From contig JAUHZU010000010.1 of NCBI GenBank assembly GCA_030425705.1, positions 62,001 through 126,000 on the forward strand: a DNA stretch of 64,000 nucleotides, in the 5' to 3' direction. Positions 25,905 to 35,086 of the stretch are shown piece by piece. Position numbers and translations under genes: made by a program. How positions within the stretch are numbered: position 1 is the first letter of the stretch; each line of letters starts with the position of its first letter. This stretch comes from Phycisphaerae bacterium. Lineage in GTDB: Bacteria > Planctomycetota > Phycisphaerae > Phycisphaerales > Phycisphaeraceae. The notes under the pieces were generated by a model. The model had not been told where the DNA came from. It saw nothing but the letters and a program-made list of their open reading frames with translations, and ran no database searches.

Positions 25905-28283
25905 TTACTCGGCGGGCCGGGTCGGGGTGAGCGCGGCGTGCTGGGTCACACGCTTGGGGCTCCGGCCGGCATCGAGGATGACCGGCTCGGCCATCGGGGT
26001 GGGGACGCCGGGGAGCGTCACGCTGACGGGCTGCCCGATCGTCGATGCATAGCGTTCGCCGCAGCACTCGACGACGAACGTGTCGCCGTCGCGCTCGAGG
26101 GTTAGTGCTTCGCCGCGGACCATGACCCCCGTGACCCGGGCCTTGCCGATCGTCATCGGCAGGGGGTCGACCGTGAGCCGGGCCCGGCCCGCCGCATCGG
26201 CGTCGACCCGGATGCCCATCACGCCGGTCATCAGCAGGTCGATGACCCAGCTGTGCTGGTAGTCGTCGATCCCGCGGTACTCACACGGCTGGCCGGTGAA
26301 CGGGTTGTAGTGCTCAAAGCAGTTGGGCCGACCCAGGTCGCGCTGGTGGAACATCATATGGATGTACTGGACCGTCCACCGCCCCGCGAGTTCCCCACAA
26401 CGTCGGCACAGCGCCTCGGGCAAGGCGTCGCGTCGTTTGGACTGTCGGATCAGGCCCTCAATGACGTGGCTGGTAGTCATCGGCCAGACCCGGCCGTTCC
26501 ACGGGCACAGGTGGCGCTTGCCCTGCCAACGCGCGCTGGCGTCGAACTTCGCGTCGTCCAGCGAACTGGACGGCAGGGGCCAGGGCGTCGCGAACTCTTC
26601 GGGGTTCTCCAGGTGCGCGAGCATCGCCTCCACCTGATCGGCGTCGGGCAGGTCGGTAAGCATGGGGTAGAAGCAGACGGCGGCCTTCACGCCCGTGCGC
26701 GTCAGTGCCGTGGGTTCCAGGTCGCTGTAGAGCCCGGTGTCCGGGTCCCACATGCGGTCCGTTATCGCCGAGGCGATCCGCTCAAGGTCCTCGGTGTAGC
26801 CCGCGGCGGCCGCGTCGTCGCCCAGGCGCAGCGCGACCTTCTGCAGCGCGAGGCCGAGCTGATAGGCGTAGACCGTTGCGTCGACGCCCATGAGCCGGGT
26901 CCGGCTGGCCCAGCCGTCGGCATCGGCGTTGGCGTTGACCGCCTGGTACCGCGACATGTACTCCTGGCCGGTCTCGAAGTGGTTGCGCACCTCGACCGTG
27001 CCGTGGCCGCCGGGGTCGCGCTCGGTCATCAGCCACCGGAAGTAGCGCGTCAGCCCGTCGTAGCACCGGCGGAGGAACGCGTCGTCCGGCTGCACCGCGT
27101 CGACCGCGAGCAGGGCGTCGCCCCAGTTCGCGTGGTAGAAGTCGGTGTTCACCATCGCGGATGAGTAGACCCGCCCGTGGAGCGAGCCGTCGGGCTTCTG
27201 GTGGTCCAGGAAGTTCAGCAGCGTGCCGCGTGCGATGTCCGGCGTGTGCGCCCAACGCGTCTCAAGCATATGGCACTGGCCGCTGTAGGTGATCGGTGTG
27301 TGGAAGTACTCGATACCCTCGGCCACGGCGGGGTGCTGGATGTTGCCGGCCGGCCCGCGCACCTCGCACAGGTGCAGCCCGTATACGCGGTAGTCGAAGT
27401 ACCGCTCCAGGTATGCGTCGTCGCACTCGAAGACCGGGTAGCCCGCGAAGTGGTTGTGCCAGTGGTCTTCACCCGAAGCGGTCGCGCCCGTATCGACGTG
27501 TTCGGTCTCGCCTGCAGACGCAGCGAACTCGAACGCGATGCCGCCGCCGTCCACGTCATCGATCCCGACCGACATGGCCAGCCAGTCCAGCCCGCCGTTG
27601 TCGATGCCCGGCTCCAGCGGCACGTCCGCAAGCCCGGTCCCGGGGAGCCAGACCTCCTGGAACGGGCTGAGCCGCCAGACTGGGTGGCTGATCGTGCTCT
27701 GGCAGCGCTGCGCCGCCCGAGTGACCCGGCTGCCCGCCGGCGCATCCACCGACAGGCCGGCCTCGATCGGACGGGGCCCGCTGCGCCCGCCCCGGGCGTT
27801 CGCCTGGCCGGTCCAGCGGTAGGACCGGCCGTCGTCGGCCGAGTTGTAGCTCGTGCCCTCACCCGCCGGCTGCGCGGTGAACGCGACGAGGAACGCCGGC
27901 TCCTTCAGCCCGGTCCACGACCAGGACGAGCGGAACCGCCCGGAAGGCAGCACCGCTTTCGTCTCGGTCAGTTCCGTGCCGTCTGGCGTCTGGTAGACGC
28001 AGACCAGCCGGTCCGGCCGCCAGTCACGGCGGGTCTGGACCAGGGGAAGCTCAGCACCCGACGCGTTGACGAGCGCGACGGTAAAAAGGGGGCCGAACGA
28101 CAACTCGAAGAAGTGGGCCGGGTCCCAGAACCCCGGCTCGCGGAGCCAGACAGGGAAGGGCGGCGCCCAGATCGCGCCGCGACCGTCGGCGAGGAACCAC
28201 TTGTCGGCCCGGCGGAGCGCGTCCAGCCGGTGTTCGGGGGATCGGGTGGGGGGAGGCGGGGGATACGGCACGGTGGACTCCAC
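25905..28283 (-). CDS. Alpha/alpha-toroid glycoside hydrolase (MGH1/GH63-like)
   Basis: A 792-residue protein without a signal peptide. Residues about 1-270 are a beta-sandwich N-domain. Residues about 290-700 form an (alpha/alpha)6 barrel resembling mannosylglycerate hydrolase/GH63 and GH37 enzymes: GIEYFHTPITYSGQCHMLETRWAHTPD, FYHANWGDALLAVDAV, NHFETGQEYMSRYQAV and CPWNGRVWPMTTSHVIEGL. The Asp and Glu in these segments are candidate catalytic residues. It is the first gene of an operon with the GH2 gene and is divergent from the ABC importer. Substrate cannot be read. Confidence 0.8.
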   Translation of the reverse strand: MESTVPYPPPPPTRSPEHRLDALRRADKWFLADGRGAIWAPPFPVWLREPGFWDPAHFFELSFGPLFTVALVNASGAELPLVQTRRDWRPDRLVCVYQTPDGTELTETKAVLPSGRFRSSWSWTGLKEPAFLVAFTAQPAGEGTSYNSADDGRSYRWTGQANARGGRSGPRPIEAGLSVDAPAGSRVTRAAQRCQSTISHPVWRLSPFQEVWLPGTGLADVPLEPGIDNGGLDWLAMSVGIDDVDGGGIAFEFAASAGETEHVDTGATASGEDHWHNHFAGYPVFECDDAYLERYFDYRVYGLHLCEVRGPAGNIQHPAVAEGIEYFHTPITYSGQCHMLETRWAHTPDIARGTLLNFLDHQKPDGSLHGRVYSSAMVNTDFYHANWGDALLAVDAVQPDDAFLRRCYDGLTRYFRWLMTERDPGGHGTVEVRNHFETGQEYMSRYQAVNANADADGWASRTRLMGVDATVYAYQLGLALQKVALRLGDDAAAAGYTEDLERIASAITDRMWDPDTGLYSDLEPTALTRTGVKAAVCFYPMLTDLPDADQVEAMLAHLENPEEFATPWPLPSSSLDDAKFDASARWQGKRHLCPWNGRVWPMTTSHVIEGLIRQSKRRDALPEALCRRCGELAGRWTVQYIHMMFHQRDLGRPNCFEHYNPFTGQPCEYRGIDDYQHSWVIDLLMTGVMGIRVDADAAGRARLTVDPLPMTIGKARVTGVMVRGEALTLERDGDTFVVECCGERYASTIGQPVSVTLPGVPTPMAEPVILDAGRSPKRVTQHAALTPTRPAE

Positions 28284-28328
28284 GGACGCTCGACACCTGC
28301 CGGAACCGGCGGGGGGCGTCCCGATAGG

Positions 28329-28375
28329 ATTTTATCGCGGGGGTTCGCTGTTGGCAAACATTTATCTACTATAGT
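28329..28375. promoter_or_regulatory. Divergent promoter region of the glycan locus
   Basis: On the minus strand TTGCCA (28352-28357) and TAAAAT (28329-28334) are 17 bases apart and drive the hydrolase operon with a leader of about 40 bases. On the plus strand TATAGT at 28370-28375 lies 31 bases before the permease ATG. GTTCGCT at 28343-28349 and GGCAAAC at 28353-28359 form an imperfect inverted repeat across the minus -35 box, related to the 16-bp palindrome near 36.3 and 38.0 kb. Confidence 0.6.
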
Positions 28376-28406
28376 GTACGACGGTGGCCACGCCCCGGCA
28401 CCCCCG

Positions 28407-29279
28407 ATGAACCACAACGCCAGCGCATATCGACTCATCGCCTTCCCCCTCGCGGTGCTGATGGTGTTCACCCTCGTCCCCACGGTGCTGGGGATGGGGC
28501 TGAGCGTCTTCGAGTGGGGTGGGGGTGCCGATGCGCCGCGATACGTCGGGCTGGCGCATTTCCGCGCGATGGCCGGCGACGAGACCATGCGGCACGCGCT
28601 GGTGAACACGCTGGGCTATGTCGCGCTGTCCGTCCCGCCGACGATCCTCCTCGCGTTCCTGCTGGCGGTCGCGGTGGACGCGGACTGGTTCGTGGGCAAG
28701 GCGGTGGTGCGGGCGACGATCTTCATGCCGACGATCGTGTCGATCGTGGCGATCGGGTTCGTCTGGCGGTGGGTGCTGGACGACCAGGCGGGGCTGCTGA
28801 ACTGGGGGCTGCGTGCGGTGGGCGTCGCGGACCCGCCGAACTGGCTGATCGACGGGCGCTGGCCGATGGCGTGGATCATCCTGGTAGCGGTGTGGCGGGG
28901 CGTGGGGTTCTGCCTGGTGCTGTACCTCGCGGCGTTGTCGTCGATCAACCGCAACCTCTATGAGGCCGCCGCGATCGACGGCGCGAGCCGGTCGCAGATC
29001 CTGCGCTTCATCACCTGGCCGTCGGTCCGGCCGATGACGGTGTTCCTGGTCATCACCAGCGTGATCGCGGCGCTGCAGGTCTTCGACCTGGTCTACATCA
29101 TGACCCCCGGCCGGGAGAACCAGTACACGACGGTGCTCAACCTGTACCTGTACCGGCAGTTCGCCGAGTTCGCGAACTTCGGGTACGCGGCGGCGATCGG
29201 CATCGTCATCTTCGCGATCACGCTGGTGTTCACCGCGGTCCAGCTCGGCTGGGTGCGGTGGCGGGGGGGGGCGGCATGA
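28407..29279 (+). CDS. ABC sugar transporter permease (MalF/UgpA type)
   Basis: Inner-membrane permease of a carbohydrate importer, 290 residues, six transmembrane helices. The cytoplasmic coupling loop has the conserved EAAAIDGASRSQILRFITWPSVRP (EAA motif) around residue 190. I use ATG 28407 because MNHNASAYRLIAFPLAVLMVFTL is the usual N-terminus; the frame extends upstream only as a shadow of the hydrolase. Its stop overlaps the next permease start by four bases (ATGA). Partner of the permease and binding protein downstream. Confidence 0.9.
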   Translation: MNHNASAYRLIAFPLAVLMVFTLVPTVLGMGLSVFEWGGGADAPRYVGLAHFRAMAGDETMRHALVNTLGYVALSVPPTILLAFLLAVAVDADWFVGKAVVRATIFMPTIVSIVAIGFVWRWVLDDQAGLLNWGLRAVGVADPPNWLIDGRWPMAWIILVAVWRGVGFCLVLYLAALSSINRNLYEAAAIDGASRSQILRFITWPSVRPMTVFLVITSVIAALQVFDLVYIMTPGRENQYTTVLNLYLYRQFAEFANFGYAAAIGIVIFAITLVFTAVQLGWVRWRGGAA

Positions 29280-30124
29280 GCGCCCTGAACACCAGGCCCC
29301 CGGCCGCGATGCGTCTGGCGATCCACGCCGTGGTGTACGCCGCGGCCGCGACGATGCTCCTGCCGTTCCTGTGGATGGTGGCGACGTCGCTGAAGACGGC
29401 GTCGGCCGCAAACCAGCCGCCGACGCTGGGCACGCTGATCCCCACCGACCCGCAGTGGGGCAACTACGCCGAGGCGGTCCGGGCCGCCGGGCTGATGCAG
29501 TTCTACAAGATGAGCATCGGTGTGGCGGTGGTGACGACGCTGCTGGCCGTGGCGCACAACGCGCTGGCGGGCTACGCGTTCGCCAAGCTGCGTTTCGCGG
29601 GCAAACGCATCCTCTTCGGCGTCACGCTGGCGACGATGATGCTGCCCGCCCAGGTGTTCTTCATCTTCGCGTACGTCATCTGCTCGAAGCTCGGCTACGT
29701 CGACGACTTCCGCGGGCTGGTCGTCCCGTTCCTCGCCAGCGGGTTCGGCGTGTTCTACATGCGGCAGGCGATCACCGCGGTGCCCAACGCGCTGATCGAG
29801 GCGGCCCGGCTGGACGGGATGACCGACGGGGCGATCTTCTGGGTCATCATCCGGCCGATCGTCTGGCCTGCGATCGCGGCGCTGGGGATCTTCACGTTCA
29901 TGAACTCGTGGAACAGTTTCTTCTGGCCGCTGATCATCATCGACAGCAACGAGAACAAGACGCTGCCGCTGGCGATCGCGGAGCTGGCGGCGGGCAAGTA
30001 CGTGCAGTCCTGGCCGGTGGTCATGGCCGCGGCGACGATCCTGGTCGTGCCGCTGATCGTTGTGTTTTTCCTGGCGCAGGGCGCGTTTATCCGCGGCGTC
30101 GCCCTGTCGGGGATGAAGGAGTAG
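29276..30124 (+). CDS. ABC sugar transporter permease (MalG/UgpE type)
   Basis: Second permease, 282 residues, six helices. The EAA loop is seen as ALIEAARLDGMTDGAIFWVIIRPIVWPAI, and NSFFWPLIIID near residue 220 is typical of the MalG class. Starts inside the stop of the previous gene (ATGA overlap), so translation is coupled. Together with the neighbours it should import an oligosaccharide released by the locus enzymes; the energising ATPase is not encoded here and is probably shared from elsewhere. Confidence 0.9.
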   Translation: MSALNTRPPAAMRLAIHAVVYAAAATMLLPFLWMVATSLKTASAANQPPTLGTLIPTDPQWGNYAEAVRAAGLMQFYKMSIGVAVVTTLLAVAHNALAGYAFAKLRFAGKRILFGVTLATMMLPAQVFFIFAYVICSKLGYVDDFRGLVVPFLASGFGVFYMRQAITAVPNALIEAARLDGMTDGAIFWVIIRPIVWPAIAALGIFTFMNSWNSFFWPLIIIDSNENKTLPLAIAELAAGKYVQSWPVVMAAATILVVPLIVVFFLAQGAFIRGVALSGMKE

Positions 30125-30128
30125 TCGC

Positions 30129-31589
30129 ATGCTTCGCTCGGTCGGCCTGTTCTTCTTTGCGCTCATCGCGGGCACCGCGGCGGTCGTGCTCCCCGACCTG
30201 GGGCTGCGCGGCGGCGGGGGCGACGGCCGGGCCACCATCCGCATGGCGGTCTGGGGCATGCCCTTCGAGGACCGCCTGTTCGAGGACGCCTACGCCCGCC
30301 GGCACGAAGCGCTCAACCCGCTGGTCACCGTCGACTACCAGCGGCACAGCGACCTCTACCAGAAGTACAACGCCTGGCACGCCAACGGCGAGGGCGCCGA
30401 GGTCATGCGCCTCGGGCTCGACTACTACGACCAGTTCGCCGAGCGCGGCATGCTCATGCCGCTGGACGAGTTTCTCGCCTTGCCCGCGCCCTATGGGCTC
30501 AGCGAAGGCGACCTCGCCGCCTTCCCGCCGGGCCAGCTCGACGTGCTCCGCGTGGACGGCAAGCTGTACGGCCTGCCACAGGACAGTTCACAGTACGGGC
30601 TCTACTACAACAAGGCGATCTTTGATGCGTACAACGCCGAGCACCCCGACGCCCCGCTCACCTACCCCTCGCCGGACTGGACGTGGGACGACCTGCGCGA
30701 CGCGGCCCGAAAGCTGACGCGCCGCTCGGCGGACGGGGCGTTGGAGGTCGCGGGGCTGGACATGCCGGTGTGGGCGTGGGTGTTCTTCAACTTCTTCGGC
30801 CAGGCGGGCGGGACGATGTGGGCCGACGGCGGCGCAACGACCCTGGTCAACAGCGCCGCCGGGGTCGAGGCGCTCGAGTTCATGCGCACGCTGATCGTGG
30901 AGGACAGGAGCTGGCAGCCGTACTTCGGCCAGGAGCAGGGCTCAGGCCCGACGGCCCGGTTCGCGGCGGGTCGGACGGCGATGATGTTCGGCGGGTCGTG
31001 GTGGGGGCCGTTCTTCGACGGGACAGGCGAAGGACTGGACTACGCGGTGAGCGCGCTGCCGCGTGGCAAGGTGCCGGCCGTGCCCTGCGGGATGGTGATC
31101 TGGTGCATGAGCGCGAACGCGGCGCACCCGACCGAGGGCTGGCGGCTGCTGCGTTGGCTGGTGGAGGAGGAGCAGGCGGCGGCGTACTGGGACACGCTTC
31201 GGGTCGCGCCGCCCGCGAACGTCGCGGTGCTCGCGTCTGAGTCGTTCCGCGAGACGGCCGGCATCCCCAAGCGTGACGCGGCGGGCGAGCCGATCCCCGG
31301 GCAGTGGGACGTCCCGCCGATGCCGCGCGACGACTACGCGGACAAGGCCGCCTGGCTGAACTACGCCTGGCAGCCCGACCCGCAGACCGGCGAGCCCCCG
31401 GGCTACGTCATCGCCGGCCGATACCAGCAGCAGCTCCAGGCCGAGCTGCAGGGCGCGTTGGAGACCTTCCTCGCCGACCCGGCCGGGACCGACCCGCAAC
31501 AGCTGCTCGACCGCGTCGCGCGACGCACCCACGAACAGATCGACCGCGAACGCAAGGCCCAGGGGCTGGACCCGGTCGTTCGAGAATAG
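30129..31589 (+). CDS. ABC transporter sugar-binding protein
   Basis: Extracytoplasmic solute-binding protein, family 1, 486 residues. An N-terminal hydrophobic segment (FFFALIAGTAAVVL) acts as a signal or anchor; there is no lipobox. Seen elements are RMAVWGMPFEDRLFEDAYARRHEAL, GEGAEVMRLGLDYYDQFAERGML, GKLYGLPQDSSQYGLYYNKAIFD, GRTAMMFGGSWWG and the C-terminal helices, all normal for sugar binders. The gene follows the permease by 4 bases; note that the binding protein is last, whereas it is usually first. Confidence 0.88.
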   Translation: MLRSVGLFFFALIAGTAAVVLPDLGLRGGGGDGRATIRMAVWGMPFEDRLFEDAYARRHEALNPLVTVDYQRHSDLYQKYNAWHANGEGAEVMRLGLDYYDQFAERGMLMPLDEFLALPAPYGLSEGDLAAFPPGQLDVLRVDGKLYGLPQDSSQYGLYYNKAIFDAYNAEHPDAPLTYPSPDWTWDDLRDAARKLTRRSADGALEVAGLDMPVWAWVFFNFFGQAGGTMWADGGATTLVNSAAGVEALEFMRTLIVEDRSWQPYFGQEQGSGPTARFAAGRTAMMFGGSWWGPFFDGTGEGLDYAVSALPRGKVPAVPCGMVIWCMSANAAHPTEGWRLLRWLVEEEQAAAYWDTLRVAPPANVAVLASESFRETAGIPKRDAAGEPIPGQWDVPPMPRDDYADKAAWLNYAWQPDPQTGEPPGYVIAGRYQQQLQAELQGALETFLADPAGTDPQQLLDRVARRTHEQIDRERKAQGLDPVVRE

Positions 31590-31661
31590 GCCGAGCAGAC
31601 GCATCCCCTAAACCAAGTACTGACTATGACACGCTTTACTCACTCCCTCCGAGGCAACACC

Positions 31662-33950
31662 ATGAAGTTCACGACCTCCACCCTCCTCGCCGCCGCCACG
31701 ACCCTCGGGCTCGGCTGCTCGGCGACCGGGCTGCCCGTCGTCACCGTCGACCGCGACAACGTCGCCATCACCGAGTCCTGCGAGGTCCGCATCCCCGCGG
31801 GCACCGTCATCCCCGACACGGACGGCAACGGCGTCATCCACATCCAGGCCGACGACATCACCGTCAACTTCGCCGACGGCAGCGTCCTCCGCGGCAACAC
31901 GCCCGACCTGCTGCCCAACCAGTACGCCGGGCTGGGCATCCGTATCGACGGGCACAGCGGTGTGACCCTGAACAACGCCCACGTCCACGGCTACCGCGTC
32001 GGGCTCTACGCCACCGCAACCGACGGGCTGACCCTCGACGGCGGCGACTGGTCCGATCAGTACCGACCCCGCCTCACCTCCACCGCCGAGCGTGAGGGCG
32101 GCGGCGATTGGCTCAGCCCGCACAACAACGATAACAACGAGTGGCTCAACAACTACGCCGCCGCGATCTACATCGAGGACGCCACCGGCGTCACCGCGCG
32201 CAACTTGTACATCCGCGAGGGTCAGCACGGCCTGCTCTTCGATCGCGTCGACGACTCTTTCGTCTACGACAACGACATCTCCTTCATCTCCGGCTGGGGC
32301 TTCGCGCTGTGGCGGTCCAGCGGGAACATGGTCAGCCGCAACGCCTTTGACTTCTGCATCCGTGGGCACAGCGAAGGCGTCTACAACCGCGGGCAGGACT
32401 CGTCGGGCGTCATCATTTTTGAGCAGTGCAACAACAATCTTTTCCTCGAAAACTCCGCGACGCACGGCGGCGACGGCATCTTCGGCTTCGCCGGGCTCGA
32501 GGCGCTCGGCCTGCCCGACCGCCACGAGGAGGGCCGGGACTACGAGCGGCTCGGCTGCAACGATAACGTCTTCATCGGCAACGACCTGTCCTACGCCTCG
32601 GCGCACGGGCTGGAGATGACCTTCGGCTTCGGCAACATCATCAAGGACAACCGGTTCGTCGAGAACGCGATCTGCGGCGTCTGGGGCGGCTTCAGCCAGG
32701 AGACGCTTATCATGGAAAACGAGTTCCGCGGCAACGGCGGCATGGCCTACGGCCTGGAGCGCGGCGGGGTCAACATCGAGCACTCCATCGACAACGTCAT
32801 CGTCAATAACGACTTCATCAACAACCGGTCCGGCATCGCGCTGTGGTACGACGACCCCGGCCAGATCGCCACCCTGCCGTGGGGCCAGGCGAACTACGGC
32901 CCGCTGACCGGGAACCTGATCGCCGGCAATGCCTTCCTGATCGACGCGACGCCGCAGCCGTTCTTCTTCCTTGGCGAGAATGAAAAACGTATCGGCGTCC
33001 TCCTGCGCGACGACAGCAGCGCGGGCCGGCTCGCGCCGGTTGCGCTCGCGGGCAACACCTTCGATGTTGATGCTTCTATCGGCGAGGGGGTCGCGCTCTG
33101 GAACGATACGCAGACCATGGAGGGCGAGATGCCCGACCTCCCGAACATCGACGTGCCCGAAGCGATGGGCGAGACCACGCCCGTCGGCGCACGCGCCCAC
33201 CTGCGCGGCCGCGAGAACATCATCATGGGCGAGTGGGGGCCCTGGGACCACGAGAGCGTCCTGATCCGCCCGGTGTCTGTCACCGCGTCGGCCCGGGTGT
33301 TCCAGGTCTTCGGGCTCGAAGGCGGGCTGGACGCGCGCGTCCGGGGCGGCGACGTCACCGTCACCGTTGAGGACGACGACATCCTGCCGGGCACGAAGCG
33401 CGTCACCGTACGCGGCGAATCCGGCGTCCATGCCTACGACCTCACGCTCACCAGCGGCGACTGGTCGTACGAGTCGTCGGGCACGCTGCTGAATGTCTCG
33501 TGGGAGGGCGTCGCATTCAACTACGACCCGGCCGATGACCCCCGCGAGGACGACGGGTCATGGATGATGAGGAACGCCCAGGGCGACACCGCCGTCCGCT
33601 TCACCACCGACGCGATCAGCTACCCCTTCGGCGGCGGCGGGATGAGCGACCAGGGCATCAGCGACGAGGTCACCGCCGCCCGCCTCGCACCCGACCACTT
33701 CGGCGTCCTCGCCAAGGCCGAGGTCCCCCTCACCGCCGGCACCTGGCGCATCACGACGCTGACGGACGACGGCATCCGCATCGCCGTCGACGGCGACCTG
33801 CTTATCGACAACTGGACCTGGCACGCGCCGGTGACCGACACCGCCACCTTCACCCTCCGCCGCGCCCGGACCGTGACGATCGAGTTGGCCTACTTCGAGC
33901 TCAACGGCGGCGCGACGCTTGACTTCAAGCTCGAGCCCGTGGAAGACTAA
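31662..33950 (+). CDS. Right-handed beta-helix lipoprotein with PA14-like C-terminus
   Basis: A 762-residue surface or periplasmic protein. ATG 31662 has GAGG upstream and starts a lipoprotein signal with LGLGC (Cys19); an in-frame ATG at 31626 is less likely. Residues about 35-480 are parallel beta-helix repeats rich in Asn and Gly (NDISFISGWGFALWRSSGN, NDFINNRSGIALW), a fold of polysaccharide lyases and related enzymes. Residues about 625-760 (FGVLAKAEVPLTAGTWRITTLTDDGIRIAVDGDLLIDNW) resemble a PA14 carbohydrate-binding domain. It lies between the transporter and a GH172-like enzyme, so a role in binding or cutting the target glycan is inferred. Confidence 0.8.
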   Translation: MKFTTSTLLAAATTLGLGCSATGLPVVTVDRDNVAITESCEVRIPAGTVIPDTDGNGVIHIQADDITVNFADGSVLRGNTPDLLPNQYAGLGIRIDGHSGVTLNNAHVHGYRVGLYATATDGLTLDGGDWSDQYRPRLTSTAEREGGGDWLSPHNNDNNEWLNNYAAAIYIEDATGVTARNLYIREGQHGLLFDRVDDSFVYDNDISFISGWGFALWRSSGNMVSRNAFDFCIRGHSEGVYNRGQDSSGVIIFEQCNNNLFLENSATHGGDGIFGFAGLEALGLPDRHEEGRDYERLGCNDNVFIGNDLSYASAHGLEMTFGFGNIIKDNRFVENAICGVWGGFSQETLIMENEFRGNGGMAYGLERGGVNIEHSIDNVIVNNDFINNRSGIALWYDDPGQIATLPWGQANYGPLTGNLIAGNAFLIDATPQPFFFLGENEKRIGVLLRDDSSAGRLAPVALAGNTFDVDASIGEGVALWNDTQTMEGEMPDLPNIDVPEAMGETTPVGARAHLRGRENIIMGEWGPWDHESVLIRPVSVTASARVFQVFGLEGGLDARVRGGDVTVTVEDDDILPGTKRVTVRGESGVHAYDLTLTSGDWSYESSGTLLNVSWEGVAFNYDPADDPREDDGSWMMRNAQGDTAVRFTTDAISYPFGGGGMSDQGISDEVTAARLAPDHFGVLAKAEVPLTAGTWRITTLTDDGIRIAVDGDLLIDNWTWHAPVTDTATFTLRRARTVTIELAYFELNGGATLDFKLEPVED

Positions 33951-33955
33951 GCACC

Positions 33956-35050
33956 ATGCCACAACCCCTGAACGACATCACCGCCGTCCGCCCCGGCGTA
34001 CGCACCTACTCCCTCTGCGCCGAGAACCCGACGGGCAAGAAGGGCGGCGGGGCGCAGGCCCTGCCCACCGACGCCGACGCCGCGCCGGGCGCTTCAGAAC
34101 TCGGCAAGGGCTGGAAGGTCCGCCCGTGCCTGCGCAACCTCAAGCCCGGCGACACCGTGACCCTCGCGGACGTCGACGGGCCGGGCGTGGTCCAGCACAT
34201 CTGGATCACCGTGCTGACCAGCGTGCACCGGCACCTCGCGTTGGAGGTGTATTACGACGGCGCGGACGAGCCGAGCATCCGCACGCCGCTGGGCGACTTC
34301 TTTGCCAACGGGTTGGACGGGCTGGCGAATGTTGCGTCGCAGCCCGTGGCCGTCGTGCCGATGGGCGGGATGAACAGCTACTGGCCGATGCCCTTCCGCG
34401 AGCACCTGAAGATCACGGTGCGCAACGACGGGCCCACGACGGTCGAGGAGTTCTTCTACCAGATCACCTACTCGGCCGAGCCCGTCGCCGACGACGCCGG
34501 CTACCTCCATGCGTTCTGGCAGCGCTCGCAGACCACCCGCGACCACCCCGAGCACACGATCCTGCCGCGCGTTGAGACGGCCGGCCACTACGCCGGCACA
34601 TACCTCGTGTGGAACCAGCTCAGCAACGGCTGGTGGGGCGAGGGCGAGGTGAAGTTCTTCATCGACGGCGACGCCGACGACGCGCCGACCATCTGCGGCA
34701 CGGGCACGGAAGACTACTTCGGCGGGGCGTGGGGCTTTATCAAGCACAACCCCGACGACCTCCGCCCGCAGACCTACACCACGCCGTACCTCGGCTACCC
34801 CCAGGCCGTCTACGAGGCCGACGGCAAGCAAGGCCAACGCGTGCCCGGCCACGCGCTCTACCGCTGGCACCTGCCCGACCCCATCCGCTTCGAGCAGGAC
34901 CTCCGCGTCACCGTCCAGGCCCTCGGCTGGTACCCGACCCGCAAGTACCAGCCGCTCACCGACGACATCGCGTCCACCGCCTACTGGTACGGCAAGACTC
35001 CGACGCCGGCACCGCAGCTCCCCTCACTCAACGAGCGTCTCCCGCGCTAG
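33956..35050 (+). CDS. DUF2961 / GH172-family protein
   Basis: A 364-residue protein without a signal peptide. The family pattern is clear: ITAVRPGVRTYSLCAENPTGKKGGG near the start, DGPGVVQHIWIT, LALEVYYDGADEPSIRTPLGDFF, FYQITYS, GEGEVKFFIDGD and the active-site-rich GTGTEDYFGGAWGF. DUF2961 has been shown to hold GH172 enzymes acting on alpha-D-fructofuranosides and D-arabinofuranosides. It starts five bases after the beta-helix gene stop, so both are co-transcribed. This points to an arabinan- or fructan-like furanoside in the target, which is inference. Confidence 0.85.
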   Translation: MPQPLNDITAVRPGVRTYSLCAENPTGKKGGGAQALPTDADAAPGASELGKGWKVRPCLRNLKPGDTVTLADVDGPGVVQHIWITVLTSVHRHLALEVYYDGADEPSIRTPLGDFFANGLDGLANVASQPVAVVPMGGMNSYWPMPFREHLKITVRNDGPTTVEEFFYQITYSAEPVADDAGYLHAFWQRSQTTRDHPEHTILPRVETAGHYAGTYLVWNQLSNGWWGEGEVKFFIDGDADDAPTICGTGTEDYFGGAWGFIKHNPDDLRPQTYTTPYLGYPQAVYEADGKQGQRVPGHALYRWHLPDPIRFEQDLRVTVQALGWYPTRKYQPLTDDIASTAYWYGKTPTPAPQLPSLNERLPR

Positions 35051-35086
35051 GCGTGGGCCTGACCAGCACACCGGCAACCCGGCACA

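Noticed and set aside
23009-25930. A 973-codon plus-strand frame opposite the GH2 gene
   Set aside because: Arg/His/Val-rich shadow of the minus-strand GH2 gene, typical of high-GC DNA; no domain is recognisable.
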